Assembly (NCBI GenBank): GCA_025454445.1
Contig: JALOOK010000174.1
Coordinates: 1 to 8,383, forward strand
Direction of reading: 5' to 3'
From: Oscillatoria sp. Prado101
Lineage (GTDB): Bacteria; Cyanobacteriota; Cyanobacteriia; Cyanobacteriales; Oscillatoriaceae
DNA length: 8,383 bases
Positions 1-5,935 of the stretch are shown one piece after another. Each line of letters opens with the position of its first letter. Within the stretch, counting starts at the first letter, position 1. The notes beneath the pieces were generated by a model. It worked only from the letters and a program-made list of their open reading frames with translations. It had not been told where the DNA came from and did no database searches. The position numbers and the translations under genes were made by a program.

Positions 1-1277
1 GCGGCATTATGCTCGATCCGGAAGCCCTAAATCGGGTTGCTGAAATTCTCCGCCCAGAAGTTTTTTCTATTACCGCCCATCAAACTATCTATCGAGCGGC
101 GATCGAACTCCACAGCAAAGGTCAGCCCACAGATTTGCTGGGAGTTCTGGCGTGGCTTTCTGACCACAACCAGATCGAGAAAGTGGGCGGGCAAAGCAAG
201 CTGGCACAGCTGATAGACCGCACCGTCAGCGCTGTTAATATTGACCAGTATGCGGCGCTTGTTGTCGATAAGTATCTGCGCCGCAAGTTAATACAAGCAG
301 GTCACGAAGTTATCGCGCTGGGGTACGAAACAGCTACGGAACTTCCTGCAGTTCTGGATCGGGCAGAGCAAACCGTTTTTTCGATTACTCAAGAGCGCCC
401 CCAGCAGGGTTTGATTCCCCTCTCCGAGACGCTCATCTATACTTTTCAGGATATTGAAAGCCGCAATCAGGGTATGGCGCTACCAGGATTGCACTGCAAT
501 TTTTACGATCTGGATGCGATGACCGGCGGCTTTCAGCGTTCGGATTTAATTATTGTAGCCGGCAGACCGGCAATGGGAAAAACCAGTTTCGCTCTAGGAA
601 TCGCTCACAAGATCGCCACGATTCACAAATTGCCGGTTGCTGTTTTTAGCCTGGAAATGTCTAAGGAACAGTTGGGGCTGCGGCTGCTCTCCAGTGAGGC
701 GGGTATTGAAAGCAACCGGCTGCGGGCTGGGCGCATCGCTCAAAATGAGTGGGAATCGGTGAGCAGCGCTATTGGCTCTCTCTCTGAATTGCCTATTTTT
801 CTTGACGATACTGCCAACATTACCGTCACTGAAATGCGCTCGCAAGCTCGCCGTCTGCAAGCTGACCAAGGTGGGGCGCTGGGACTGATTTTGATAGATT
901 ACTTGCAGCTGATGGAAGGGGGAAATACTGACAATCGTGTGCAAGAATTGTCTAGAATTACGCGCTCGCTTAAAGGCTTGGCCCGCGAACTTCATGTTCC
1001 GATTATTGCCCTGTCTCAGCTGAGTCGGGGGGTGGAGTCTCGCACCAACAAGCGCCCGATGATGTCTGATTTGAGAGAATCGGGTTCTATCGAACAAGAT
1101 GCGGATATCGTGATTATGCTCTATCGGGATGAATATTACAATCCGGACACCCCTGACCGGGGAATTTCAGAAGTGATTATTACCAAACACCGGAATGGCC
1201 CAACTGGCACTGTGAAGTTGCTCTTTGACCCGCAATTCACTCGCTTCCGAAATCTCGCCAATCCCCAGCGGCACTGA
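1..1277 (+). CDS. dnaB: Replicative DNA helicase DnaB, 5'-partial
   Basis: Hexameric ATP-driven helicase that unwinds DNA ahead of the replication fork and recruits primase. The frame is open to the window edge (first full codon at 3, reading GGI before the Met at 9). DnaB proteins normally carry an LGGI(L/M)LDPEA motif after a short N-terminal tail, so the Met at 9 is internal and the true start lies upstream. Numbering from that Met, the visible protein has the N-terminal DnaB domain (about 1-105), a linker, and the RecA-like ATPase. Walker A is GRPAMGKT (185-192), SLEMS is at 214-218, Walker B LILIDYLQLM lies near 292-301, and SDLRESGSIEQDAD near 353-366. The C-terminus is complete, with a TGA stop. 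No intein interrupts the Walker A or later conserved motifs, although cyanobacterial dnaB genes often carry one. It converges on the FKBP gene. Family assignment is very secure. Confidence 0.97.
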   Translation, partial: GIMLDPEALNRVAEILRPEVFSITAHQTIYRAAIELHSKGQPTDLLGVLAWLSDHNQIEKVGGQSKLAQLIDRTVSAVNIDQYAALVVDKYLRRKLIQAGHEVIALGYETATELPAVLDRAEQTVFSITQERPQQGLIPLSETLIYTFQDIESRNQGMALPGLHCNFYDLDAMTGGFQRSDLIIVAGRPAMGKTSFALGIAHKIATIHKLPVAVFSLEMSKEQLGLRLLSSEAGIESNRLRAGRIAQNEWESVSSAIGSLSELPIFLDDTANITVTEMRSQARRLQADQGGALGLILIDYLQLMEGGNTDNRVQELSRITRSLKGLARELHVPIIALSQLSRGVESRTNKRPMMSDLRESGSIEQDADIVIMLYRDEYYNPDTPDRGISEVIITKHRNGPTGTVKLLFDPQFTRFRNLANPQRH

Positions 1278-1285
1278 GAAATCGT

Positions 1286-1319
1286 AGAAACCGGGTTTCT
1301 TCGGCGAAACCCGGTTTCT
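1286..1319. repeat. AGAAACC palindromic repeat, possible dnaB terminator hairpin
   Basis: A perfect 14-bp inverted repeat (1286-1299 with 1306-1319) encloses a 6-nt loop, ttcggc, nine bases after the dnaB stop. The arm AGAAACCGGGTTTC belongs to a palindromic family that I recall as common in Microcoleus/Oscillatoria-type genomes. The RNA would form a strong hairpin and could end or stabilise the dnaB transcript, but no T-run follows, so a classical intrinsic terminator is not shown. A related arm (agacctggtttct) recurs at 1502-1514, beyond the MITE-like element. Confidence 0.8.
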
Positions 1320-1345
1320 GGCCCCGATGTTTAACACGAGAGACC

Positions 1346-1497
1346 GGGAGCATCCCGTTTTTGCAAAGATTGTCACCCTCACCCCCCGTTCCCCCCCTCT
1401 CCCAGGGCGGGAGAGGGGGGAAAAATAAAGAATTCTCCCCTCTCCCCTTGTGGGAGAGGGGTTGGGGGTGAGGGGGATTACAAAAATGGGATGCTCC
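1346..1497. mobile_element. MITE-like palindromic element, 152 bp, with 9-bp flanking direct repeats
   Basis: The ends are the perfect inverted pair gggagcatccc (1346-1356) and gggatgctccc (1487-1497). The match extends inward to about 18 bp with one mismatch (cccgtttttg against caaaaatggg). Inside are nested pyrimidine/purine palindromes built on ccctcaccccc/gggggtgaggg and ccctctccca/gggagaggg, so the RNA would fold into two hairpins on a long stem. The 9-mer cgagagacc flanks the element on both sides (1337-1345 and 1498-1506), as expected of a target-site duplication. There is no coding capacity, so any transposase would act in trans. The source family is not identified. Confidence 0.72.
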
Positions 1498-1525
1498 CGA
1501 GAGACCTGGTTTCTGAAACGGTCAG

Positions 1526-2092
1526 TTAGCCAGCAATCCTGATTAATTCCACATCGAATTTCAGGGTGGCGTTGGGAGGAATGACTCCGCCGGCACCCCG
1601 GGCACCGTAACCCAATTCCGGGGGAATAATCAACTCCCGGCGTCCGCCGACTTTCATCGTGCCGACGCCTTCATCCCAGCCTTTAATCACCTGGCCAACA
1701 CCAATTTTGAACTGGAAAGGCTGCCCCCGATCGCGGGAACTGTCAAACTTTTTGCCATTTTCCAGGGTGCCGGTGTAGTGAACCACTACCGTCTGGCCGG
1801 GTTTGGGACTCGCCCCGGTTCCTTCCTGGATATCGACATACTTGAGGCCGGAATCTGTAGTAATCACAGGTTTAGAATTCTCCGTATTGCTGCTGTCAGC
1901 GCTAGCTACTAGCGCTTCGTTTATCGTATCTTGACCGACGGCTGCGCTGCTTTTTGTGGCCGCAACCATTTGTGGTGCGGTCGGTGGCATTTCTGCCACA
2001 CTTGCTACAGACCGGTTGGCGCTCAGTTGAGTCACCACTATCACCAGACAGCAAGCAAGCATTACCCCCAAGGCAATAAGAATTTCTCGCAA
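1526..2092 (-). CDS. FKBP-type peptidyl-prolyl cis-trans isomerase, N-terminal membrane anchor or signal
   Basis: Catalyses cis-trans isomerisation of peptidyl-proline bonds, probably as a folding helper outside the cytoplasm (periplasm or thylakoid lumen). The protein has 188 residues: a hydrophobic segment (about 4-21), a low-complexity Ala/Ser/Thr linker (about 25-75), and one FKBP domain (about 80-187). The usual active-site set is visible: Y106, F116, D117, F128, V135, I136, W139, Y162 and F179, so it should be catalytically competent. MLACC at 11-15 loosely resembles a lipobox but fits poorly, so uncleaved anchor, signal peptide and lipoprotein all remain possible. The start codon is TTG at 2092-2090, supported by a strong GGGGAGGA ribosome-binding site 5 nt upstream and no in-frame ATG nearby. 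A similar protein in Synechocystis is Slr1761. Transcription converges with dnaB. Confidence 0.93.
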   Translation of the reverse strand: MREILIALGVMLACCLVIVVTQLSANRSVASVAEMPPTAPQMVAATKSSAAVGQDTINEALVASADSSNTENSKPVITTDSGLKYVDIQEGTGASPKPGQTVVVHYTGTLENGKKFDSSRDRGQPFQFKIGVGQVIKGWDEGVGTMKVGGRRELIIPPELGYGARGAGGVIPPNATLKFDVELIRIAG

Positions 2093-2096
2093 ATCA

Positions 2097-2106
2097 GTCC
2101 TCCCCG
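2097..2106 (-). promoter_or_regulatory. Ribosome binding site deciding the TTG start of the FKBP gene
   Basis: On the minus strand GGGGAGGA stands 5 nt before the TTG at 2092-2090. This near-consensus Shine-Dalgarno, at slightly short spacing, is the main reason for choosing a non-ATG start; the N-terminus MREILIALG that it gives also leads straight into the hydrophobic segment. Confidence 0.65.
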
Positions 2107-2301
2107 CTTTGATAAACTTACCTGCCCGCCTTAAAATTCAGGTCCGCTCTTCAGTGTAATCCCAAATGCTCCCAACTGTAGCAACCGCACAACTAAACCG
2201 CCACTGACTTCCCGCTTTTCGCGGCTTCCCCCTGTTCCCGTTTCTGCGCCGGCTGCCTCTGAAGCGGTTCAAATCAGTGGGGGCCAAAAATTCCCGCCCC
2301 T

Positions 2302-2625
2302 TCAGCGCCAGAGCCTATTTTCCAGATCGCGCACCTGGCGTTCGAGCCGGTCGAGGCGTCCCCGCAGCTCATCCATTTCCGATTGGCGGGGAACCCCCAA
2401 ATCCTGCAAAGCATTGCGCAATTGCCGCTGCATCTGCGTCTCCCAGTTTCCCTGCTCTGACTTGAGCTGCTTCATCAGATCGTCCACAAAAGTCTTGGCT
2501 TGGTCGGGATTGAGCTTGCCATCTCTGACCCACTCCTCACTGACTTCCCGGAGTTTCTCCGCCACGAGGGAAGTGGTGCCAATGCCAATCATCAGCAGCT
2601 GCTTGAGCAAATTATTGCTATCCAT
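2302..2625 (-). CDS. Phasin-like small coiled-coil protein
   Basis: A 107-residue protein with no catalytic motif. An amphipathic, partly hydrophobic N-terminal stretch (about 6-26, LLKQLLMIGIG then SLVAEKLREV) is followed by an acidic/basic helical middle (about 27-75). A C-terminal leucine-zipper-like heptad stretch (about 83-106) is rich in Asp, Glu, Arg and Leu. This layout resembles phasin-family proteins of the PhaF/PhaI kind, which coat polyhydroxyalkanoate granules, and cyanobacteria have many short relatives annotated that way. No PHA synthase gene is nearby, so granule binding is only an inference; a general helical scaffold or membrane-surface protein is equally possible. The start is ATG at 2625-2623 with AGGAAG about 7 nt upstream. 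It is oriented like the FKBP gene, 209 bp before it, and diverges from the zinc-ribbon gene. Confidence 0.8.
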   Translation of the reverse strand: MDSNNLLKQLLMIGIGTTSLVAEKLREVSEEWVRDGKLNPDQAKTFVDDLMKQLKSEQGNWETQMQRQLRNALQDLGVPRQSEMDELRGRLDRLERQVRDLENRLWR

Positions 2626-2725
2626 CCTGTCTTCCTGTCACTTGGTTAAAAAAGGCAGCCCAAAGGCAGCCACAAAGCTTCAGGGTTGAGTCGGAACCCT
2701 TCCAGCCTCCAGTTCTATTCTGTCA

Positions 2726-2747
2726 AAATATCTTCTAAGCGATATTT
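2726..2747. repeat. Small inverted repeat upstream of the zinc-ribbon gene
   Basis: aaatatc (2726-2732) and gatattt (2741-2747) form a 7-bp inverted repeat with an 8-nt gap, 14 bp before the ATG at 2762. It lies where an operator or a leader hairpin hiding the ribosome-binding region would sit. No clear Shine-Dalgarno precedes the gene. A regulatory role is only a suggestion. Confidence 0.35.
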
Positions 2748-2761
2748 CCTCACTCCTGCCG

Positions 2762-3127
2762 ATGCCTGAATGCCCCAAGTGCCATCAACCCACTGATTCT
2801 CAGGCCATTGCCTGCCCCTACTGTCGCACGGAACTCAAGGCTTATGGCCATCCGGGCATCCCCCTGTACCGCTCTAACTCAGAAGAATTTCTCTGCGACA
2901 GCTGCACCTACCACGAAGACGGCACCTGCAATTTCCCCCAGCGCCCCCACGCCAAAACCTGCACCCTTTACCACGATAAGTCTCAGACACTGGTCGAGCA
3001 GCCGGCCAGCCGCTACCGGCCCTGTCGGCTGCAACTCGTGAGAGCTTGGTGCCGGCGTAATCCAGCTGTCCTGATTTTAGTCGGTTTGGGACTGATCAGT
3101 TTCCTGCTCGCTCTGTGGCGGCGCTAA
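2762..3127 (+). CDS. Zinc-ribbon protein with C-terminal transmembrane helix
   Basis: A 121-residue protein of unknown role. The N-terminus carries CPKC (4-7) and CPYC (18-21), a typical zinc-ribbon with two CxxC knuckles. A second Cys group follows: CDSC (45-48), C56 and C67, with nearby His residues (H51, H63, H71), which could bind another metal. After a basic segment (about 83-99, RYRPCRLQLVRAWCRRN) comes one hydrophobic helix (about 101-118) ending in WRR. The likely topology is therefore a cytoplasmic metal-binding domain tethered to the membrane by its tail. It resembles short zinc-ribbon proteins conserved in cyanobacteria; I cannot name a function. The ATG at 2762 is chosen because the first CxxC starts at residue 4. 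It diverges from the phasin-like gene and converges on nblS. Confidence 0.85.
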   Translation: MPECPKCHQPTDSQAIACPYCRTELKAYGHPGIPLYRSNSEEFLCDSCTYHEDGTCNFPQRPHAKTCTLYHDKSQTLVEQPASRYRPCRLQLVRAWCRRNPAVLILVGLGLISFLLALWRR

Positions 3128-3174
3128 GAGTGCCGGTCTTGCAAGGCCCTCCGAACGCCATACCTACGGATATA

Positions 3175-3216
3175 GCTCGTAGGACAGGCATCTTGCCTGT
3201 CCCTGTCCCTACGAGC
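3175..3216. repeat. Palindromic interspersed repeat (GCTCGTAGG...CCTACGAGC)
   Basis: Outer arms gctcgtagg (3175-3183) and cctacgagc (3208-3216) match over 9 bp. Inner arms ggacaggca (3182-3190) and tgcctgtcc (3194-3202) also match over 9 bp around a tct loop. The right side carries an extra ctgtcc, so the outer and inner stems are offset by a 6-bp duplication. The motif gacaggcatcttgcctgtc is a repeat I recall as frequent in filamentous cyanobacteria. It lies 48 bp after the zinc-ribbon stop and could form that gene's 3' hairpin. Confidence 0.75.
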
Positions 3217-3337
3217 AAAGGTTTCGGCCTTGTCCATTACTGACCTGGACATTGCTATATTATGTCCGGTTGATTAATTCTAGCTGTTAGGCTTTTAACC
3301 TGCTTTTTCCTGGAAAGGAGGCAGAGCCGACCGCTGG

Positions 3338-3362
3338 CGTTCCCAGGCTCTGCCTGGGAACG
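3338..3362. repeat. Perfect 11-bp hairpin repeat (CGTTCCCAGGC)
   Basis: cgttcccaggc (3338-3348) pairs perfectly with gcctgggaacg (3352-3362) around a 3-nt loop. Related fragments sit just outside it (gcagagcc at 3321-3328; cgagggga at 3361-3368 and again at 3371-3378). This is another cyanobacterial-type interspersed palindrome. It may act as a 3'-end hairpin for nblS, but no T-run follows on either strand. Confidence 0.7.
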
Positions 3363-3390
3363 AGGGGAAACGAGGGGAAGCTGTAGGGGC

Positions 3391-3455
3391 GGCCCCCGTG
3401 GCCGCCCCCCGTGGCCGCCCCCCGTGGCCGCCCCCCGTGGCCGCCCCCCGTGGCC
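3391..3455. repeat. Five tandem copies of a 13-bp GC-rich unit
   Basis: The unit gccccccgtggcc occurs four times without change (3404-3416, 3417-3429, 3430-3442, 3443-3455). A first copy differs at one position (ggcccccgtggcc, 3391-3403). The array ends 5 bp short of the nblS stop codon, so it lies in the immediate 3' flank of that gene. Each unit contains a ggcc core and can pair with its neighbours. Identical units indicate recent slippage, and copy number may vary between strains. Confidence 0.9.
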
Positions 3456-3460
3456 AGACA

Positions 3461-5458
3461 CTACCTAGCAGGAAGCGGCTCAGCTGCCGGTGGTTGCGGG
3501 GGTGTTTCAGACGCCGGCAAATTGCCCACCGGCACCCCAGCGTGCTGAAAAACGGCCAAATCGAACCAGAAGGTCGTGCCGGTACCCACTTCACTCACCA
3601 GACGCACAGTGGTGTGGTGCTTTTCGATTATATTCCTGACAATCGACAAACCCAAGCCTGTACCTTCCAGCGTGTGTACCCGATTTTCCACTCGGAAAAA
3701 GCGGTCAAAAATCGCCTCTTGGTCTTGTGGATCAATGCCAATGCCGGTGTCAGAAACCTCAATCCGCACGGTTTGGGAGTTAGAGACTGATGGCGCATTC
3801 AGCAGGTAAGCGCGAATCGCCACCCGTCCCCCCGATTCCGTGAATTTCAGGGCATTGCCCACTAAATTCATCAGCACTTGCAGCAACAAATCGTAGTTCC
3901 CCAGCACCGGCGGCAAGTCAGGCTCAATCTCCCGCACCAGCTCAATTTTTTTATCTCGCGCATTCAGCTGGTAAGTGCGCAACGTCTGCTCGATAGGCTG
4001 TGTCATATCTACCGCATCAAAGTGATAGATGCGGCAGGATTCCAAGCGCGACAGGTCGAGAACGTCGTTGACCAAGCGCGTCAGCCGATCTGTTTCATTA
4101 TTAGCCGTTTCCAAAAACTCCCGGCGCTGCTGATCACTCAAATCTTCCCCGTACTCGTGCAGGGTTTCGATAAAAGATTTAATATTAAACAGCGGCGTTC
4201 TCAATTCGTGGGAGACATTGCTGATAAACTGGCTTTTAGCTTCATTGAGTTCTGCCTCGCGGGTGATGTCCTGCACCGTCATGGCAATGCCTTTGATGCT
4301 TTCCCGGTACTGGTCGAGAACTGTGGCGATCAAGATGCGAACTGTGCGGGAAGCGGGATCTGTGAGCGTAATGCGGAACTCCGCTGATTCCCGCTCGCCT
4401 CTTGCAATTTGGTAAAGCGGTAGCGTCAGTTGCGCTTCCACCGCTTTATGCAAGTGATGCAGGACGTTTTTACCTACTAAATCTTTCCCTTCCCAGCCAA
4501 AAATCCGCCGCGCTGTCGGGTTTACCAAAATCACTTGCAGATTGGTATCCAGCAGCACAGCCCCATCTGCTATCGTCGATACCAGCGTTTCCAGCTTGGC
4601 TTTTTCTGCGGTCAGCTCCTCAATATTTTGCTCCTCATAGCGCTCCAGTCGCTCTGCCATTTCATTGAAGCTGAAGATCAGCTCCCCCAGCTCTCCTCCC
4701 AGTGGCAAGTCAATCCGCTGCTTGAAATTGCCGGCGGTAATGTTTTTCACTCCCTTGAGCAGTTCCTGAATCGGCTTAGTGATCGTCAGGGCGTTAAACA
4801 CCGCGCCCAGGATCACCATCACCCAGATTGACACAAAAACTGCTATTGTCAAATCTCGCGTCAGATTGGAGTAGCGGCTCAGGTTTGGGTTGGGGTTAAT
4901 GCCAATCGCCAGAACCCCCTGATATTTACCCTCATGCTTCAGGGGCACAAATATATCCGTCACTTCCCCGTCTGGTGTGCGGTGCTGTCGCACCAGGGGG
5001 CGCTCTGAACTACTGGCGTAGTTTTCTGGTAGCTGAATCCGCCGTTGAATTGTCAGGGAGGTTTGCACTTCCAATTCGGAAAAGGGAATTCCCAGAAAAA
5101 TATTGCCTTCTATGTCGGCATATAGCATGTAGCGCACGCTGGAGGTGGTGCTGTAAAAGCGGTGGGAAAATTGGGCCACTTCTGACTGCTTGTTTTCTGC
5201 AATCAGCGGCGCAACATTCGCCGCCAGAAGCAAACCGAGATCGCTGCCAAAGCGGGTGTCATTCAGACGGGCGTCCTGCTGAATTGTGTTGACCGCCCAA
5301 AAAGTTAGGCCACTCATCACCACAGAAAACACTAAGGCAGCCGCCGCCATTAGCCTCGTCCTCAGGGTGATTTCCGACCACCAGCGAGCGATAATTTCTT
5401 TAATTTGGTTTAATTGTGCTAGCAAGGTGTGTCTGCAATAGAAACTATCGTAAGCCAA
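3461..5458 (-). CDS. nblS: Sensor histidine kinase NblS/Hik33 (DspA) type
   Basis: Membrane kinase of the cyanobacterial NblS/Hik33 family, which senses high light, nutrient, cold and osmotic stress and acts through RpaB- and SrrA/NrrA-type response regulators. Domain order in the 665 residues: TM1 (about 37-57), extracytoplasmic sensor region (about 58-202), TM2 (about 203-225), HAMP (about 223-275), coiled coil, PAS (about 290-395), HisKA with SHELRTP and phospho-accepting H417, and HATPase with N box NLVGNALKF (531-539), DTGIG (570-574), FDRFFR (584-589) and GTGLGLS (599-605). A Pro-rich tail ends the protein. All catalytic motifs are intact and the length is that of the family. The furthest start is TTG at 5458. 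TTG at 5425 (residue 12) gives MLAQLNQIKEIIARWW, which looks closer to the family N-terminus; neither has a good Shine-Dalgarno. Stop TAG at 3463-3461. Confidence 0.96.
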   Translation of the reverse strand: MAYDSFYCRHTLLAQLNQIKEIIARWWSEITLRTRLMAAAALVFSVVMSGLTFWAVNTIQQDARLNDTRFGSDLGLLLAANVAPLIAENKQSEVAQFSHRFYSTTSSVRYMLYADIEGNIFLGIPFSELEVQTSLTIQRRIQLPENYASSSERPLVRQHRTPDGEVTDIFVPLKHEGKYQGVLAIGINPNPNLSRYSNLTRDLTIAVFVSIWVMVILGAVFNALTITKPIQELLKGVKNITAGNFKQRIDLPLGGELGELIFSFNEMAERLERYEEQNIEELTAEKAKLETLVSTIADGAVLLDTNLQVILVNPTARRIFGWEGKDLVGKNVLHHLHKAVEAQLTLPLYQIARGERESAEFRITLTDPASRTVRILIATVLDQYRESIKGIAMTVQDITREAELNEAKSQFISNVSHELRTPLFNIKSFIETLHEYGEDLSDQQRREFLETANNETDRLTRLVNDVLDLSRLESCRIYHFDAVDMTQPIEQTLRTYQLNARDKKIELVREIEPDLPPVLGNYDLLLQVLMNLVGNALKFTESGGRVAIRAYLLNAPSVSNSQTVRIEVSDTGIGIDPQDQEAIFDRFFRVENRVHTLEGTGLGLSIVRNIIEKHHTTVRLVSEVGTGTTFWFDLAVFQHAGVPVGNLPASETPPQPPAAEPLPAR

Positions 5459-5476
5459 ACTTGGGATGCCAGATGG

Positions 5477-5525
5477 CTGCTGCCTGTTCCCTGAACGGGA
5501 AACGGGAAAACTTGTGGGGCAGCAG
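5477..5525 (-). promoter_or_regulatory. Leader hairpin in the predicted nblS 5' UTR
   Basis: An 8-bp inverted repeat, ctgctgcc (5477-5484) with ggcagcag (5518-5525), encloses a smaller ttccc/gggaa stem (5487-5491 with 5497-5501). It falls between the predicted promoter and the nblS start, so it would be in the leader RNA. It could affect mRNA stability or translation. No known riboswitch class is recognised. Confidence 0.4.
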
Positions 5526-5541
5526 TGGGATCGTCTCCGAC

Positions 5542-5570
5542 ATTATAGCCGCACGGCTTTATTTTGGCAC
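5542..5570 (-). promoter_or_regulatory. Sigma70-type promoter for nblS
   Basis: On the minus strand a perfect -10 box TATAAT (5547-5542) is preceded, after exactly 17 bp, by GTGCCA (5570-5565), a 4-of-6 match to the -35 consensus TTGACA. Transcription would begin near 5535, giving a leader of about 77 nt to the TTG at 5458 or 110 nt to the TTG at 5425. No HLR1 direct repeat was seen. Confidence 0.55.
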
Positions 5571-5822
5571 GTTCTGCCGGCAGCGACCCCACCGGCAGCC
5601 CTCAGGATACTGCTGGCTAATTGATCCGGGGTCAATCCCGATCACAATTCTGGCGCCAGCCGGAGAGAGAGACGGTAATATTACGTCTGATTAATTAACG
5701 TTAATAATAAACCGCCAAGACTCCAAGTCCACCAAGGAGAGAGAAAAAAGGAAGATGTACAGTAAAAATTTATAGGAGCAATTGACCGGATATGATAGTG
5801 GGGGCGTGCGGCGTGAGCTTTT

Positions 5823-5855
5823 GTGGCGCATCGCGCATGGCCGCCCTTGCGCCAC
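5823..5855. repeat. GTGGCGCA palindromic repeat
   Basis: gtggcgca (5823-5830) pairs perfectly with tgcgccac (5848-5855) across a 17-nt loop that is itself rich in gcgc and ggcc. It looks like a short interspersed palindrome, and it is the second hairpin downstream of the ABC ATPase gene. Confidence 0.55.
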
Positions 5856-5878
5856 CGGCAGCCGTCAGGGGGGCTCTG

Positions 5879-5919
5879 GGCCCCCTTTGCGGATGGGGGG
5901 AGAGGGGGAGAAGGGGGCC
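5879..5919 (-). terminator. Possible hairpin at the 3' end of the ABC transporter operon
   Basis: ggccccctt (5879-5887) pairs with aagggggcc (5911-5919) over 9 bp with a 23-nt loop. It begins 17 bp after the stop codon at 5936, on the downstream side of the operon. The stem is strong but no U-run follows on the minus strand, so it may be a repeat or a stabilising 3' hairpin instead of an intrinsic terminator. Confidence 0.4.
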
Positions 5920-5935
5920 AACTTCTCGCCACCTC

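Larger units (their letters stand above)
3128..3460. other. Repeat-filled 333-bp gap between convergent genes
   Basis: No gene is supported here. The stretch holds three unrelated repeat structures, listed separately: a palindrome at 3175-3216, an 11-bp hairpin at 3338-3362, and five 13-bp tandem units at 3391-3455. The Gly/Arg/Pro-rich open frames on both strands come from the GC-rich repeats and are not convincing as genes. Confidence 0.75.
5571..5935. other. Non-coding stretch between the nblS promoter and the ABC transporter gene
   Basis: No convincing gene. It contains a 10-bp palindrome GTAATATTAC (5675-5684) within an imperfect agac...gtct frame, then ttaattaacgttaataa (5691-5707). 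A 22-nt purine run follows on the plus strand (5734-5755), and then two GC-rich palindromes (5823-5855 and 5879-5919). A 6-codon frame, ATG at 5755, follows AAGGAAG on the plus strand but is too short to call. The 83-codon minus-strand frame at 5681-5932 runs through repeat DNA and has no family resemblance. Confidence 0.6.

Noticed and set aside
594..1097. 167-codon open frame on the minus strand inside dnaB
   Set aside because: Antisense to a strongly conserved helicase domain, with no recognisable motif; a coding shadow.
555..1100. Intein in dnaB, common in cyanobacteria
   Set aside because: Walker A, SLEMS, Walker B and SDLRESG are all contiguous with no insertion in the visible part.
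2721..2726. Perfect TTGACA on the minus strand upstream of the phasin-like gene
   Set aside because: No -10-like hexamer at 16-18 bp downstream, so it is not reported as a promoter.
3255..3594. Gly/Arg/Pro-rich minus-strand frames (GGHGGRPRG) over the 13-bp repeats
   Set aside because: The composition comes directly from the GC-rich tandem array, and the frames overlap the end of nblS.
5755..5775. ATG after AAGGAAG on the plus strand, a 6-codon frame
   Set aside because: Far too short to support, and it does not resemble a known small photosynthetic or leader peptide.
5681..5932. 83-codon minus-strand open frame after the ABC ATPase gene
   Set aside because: It begins in palindromic repeat DNA and has no domain or clear ribosome-binding site.
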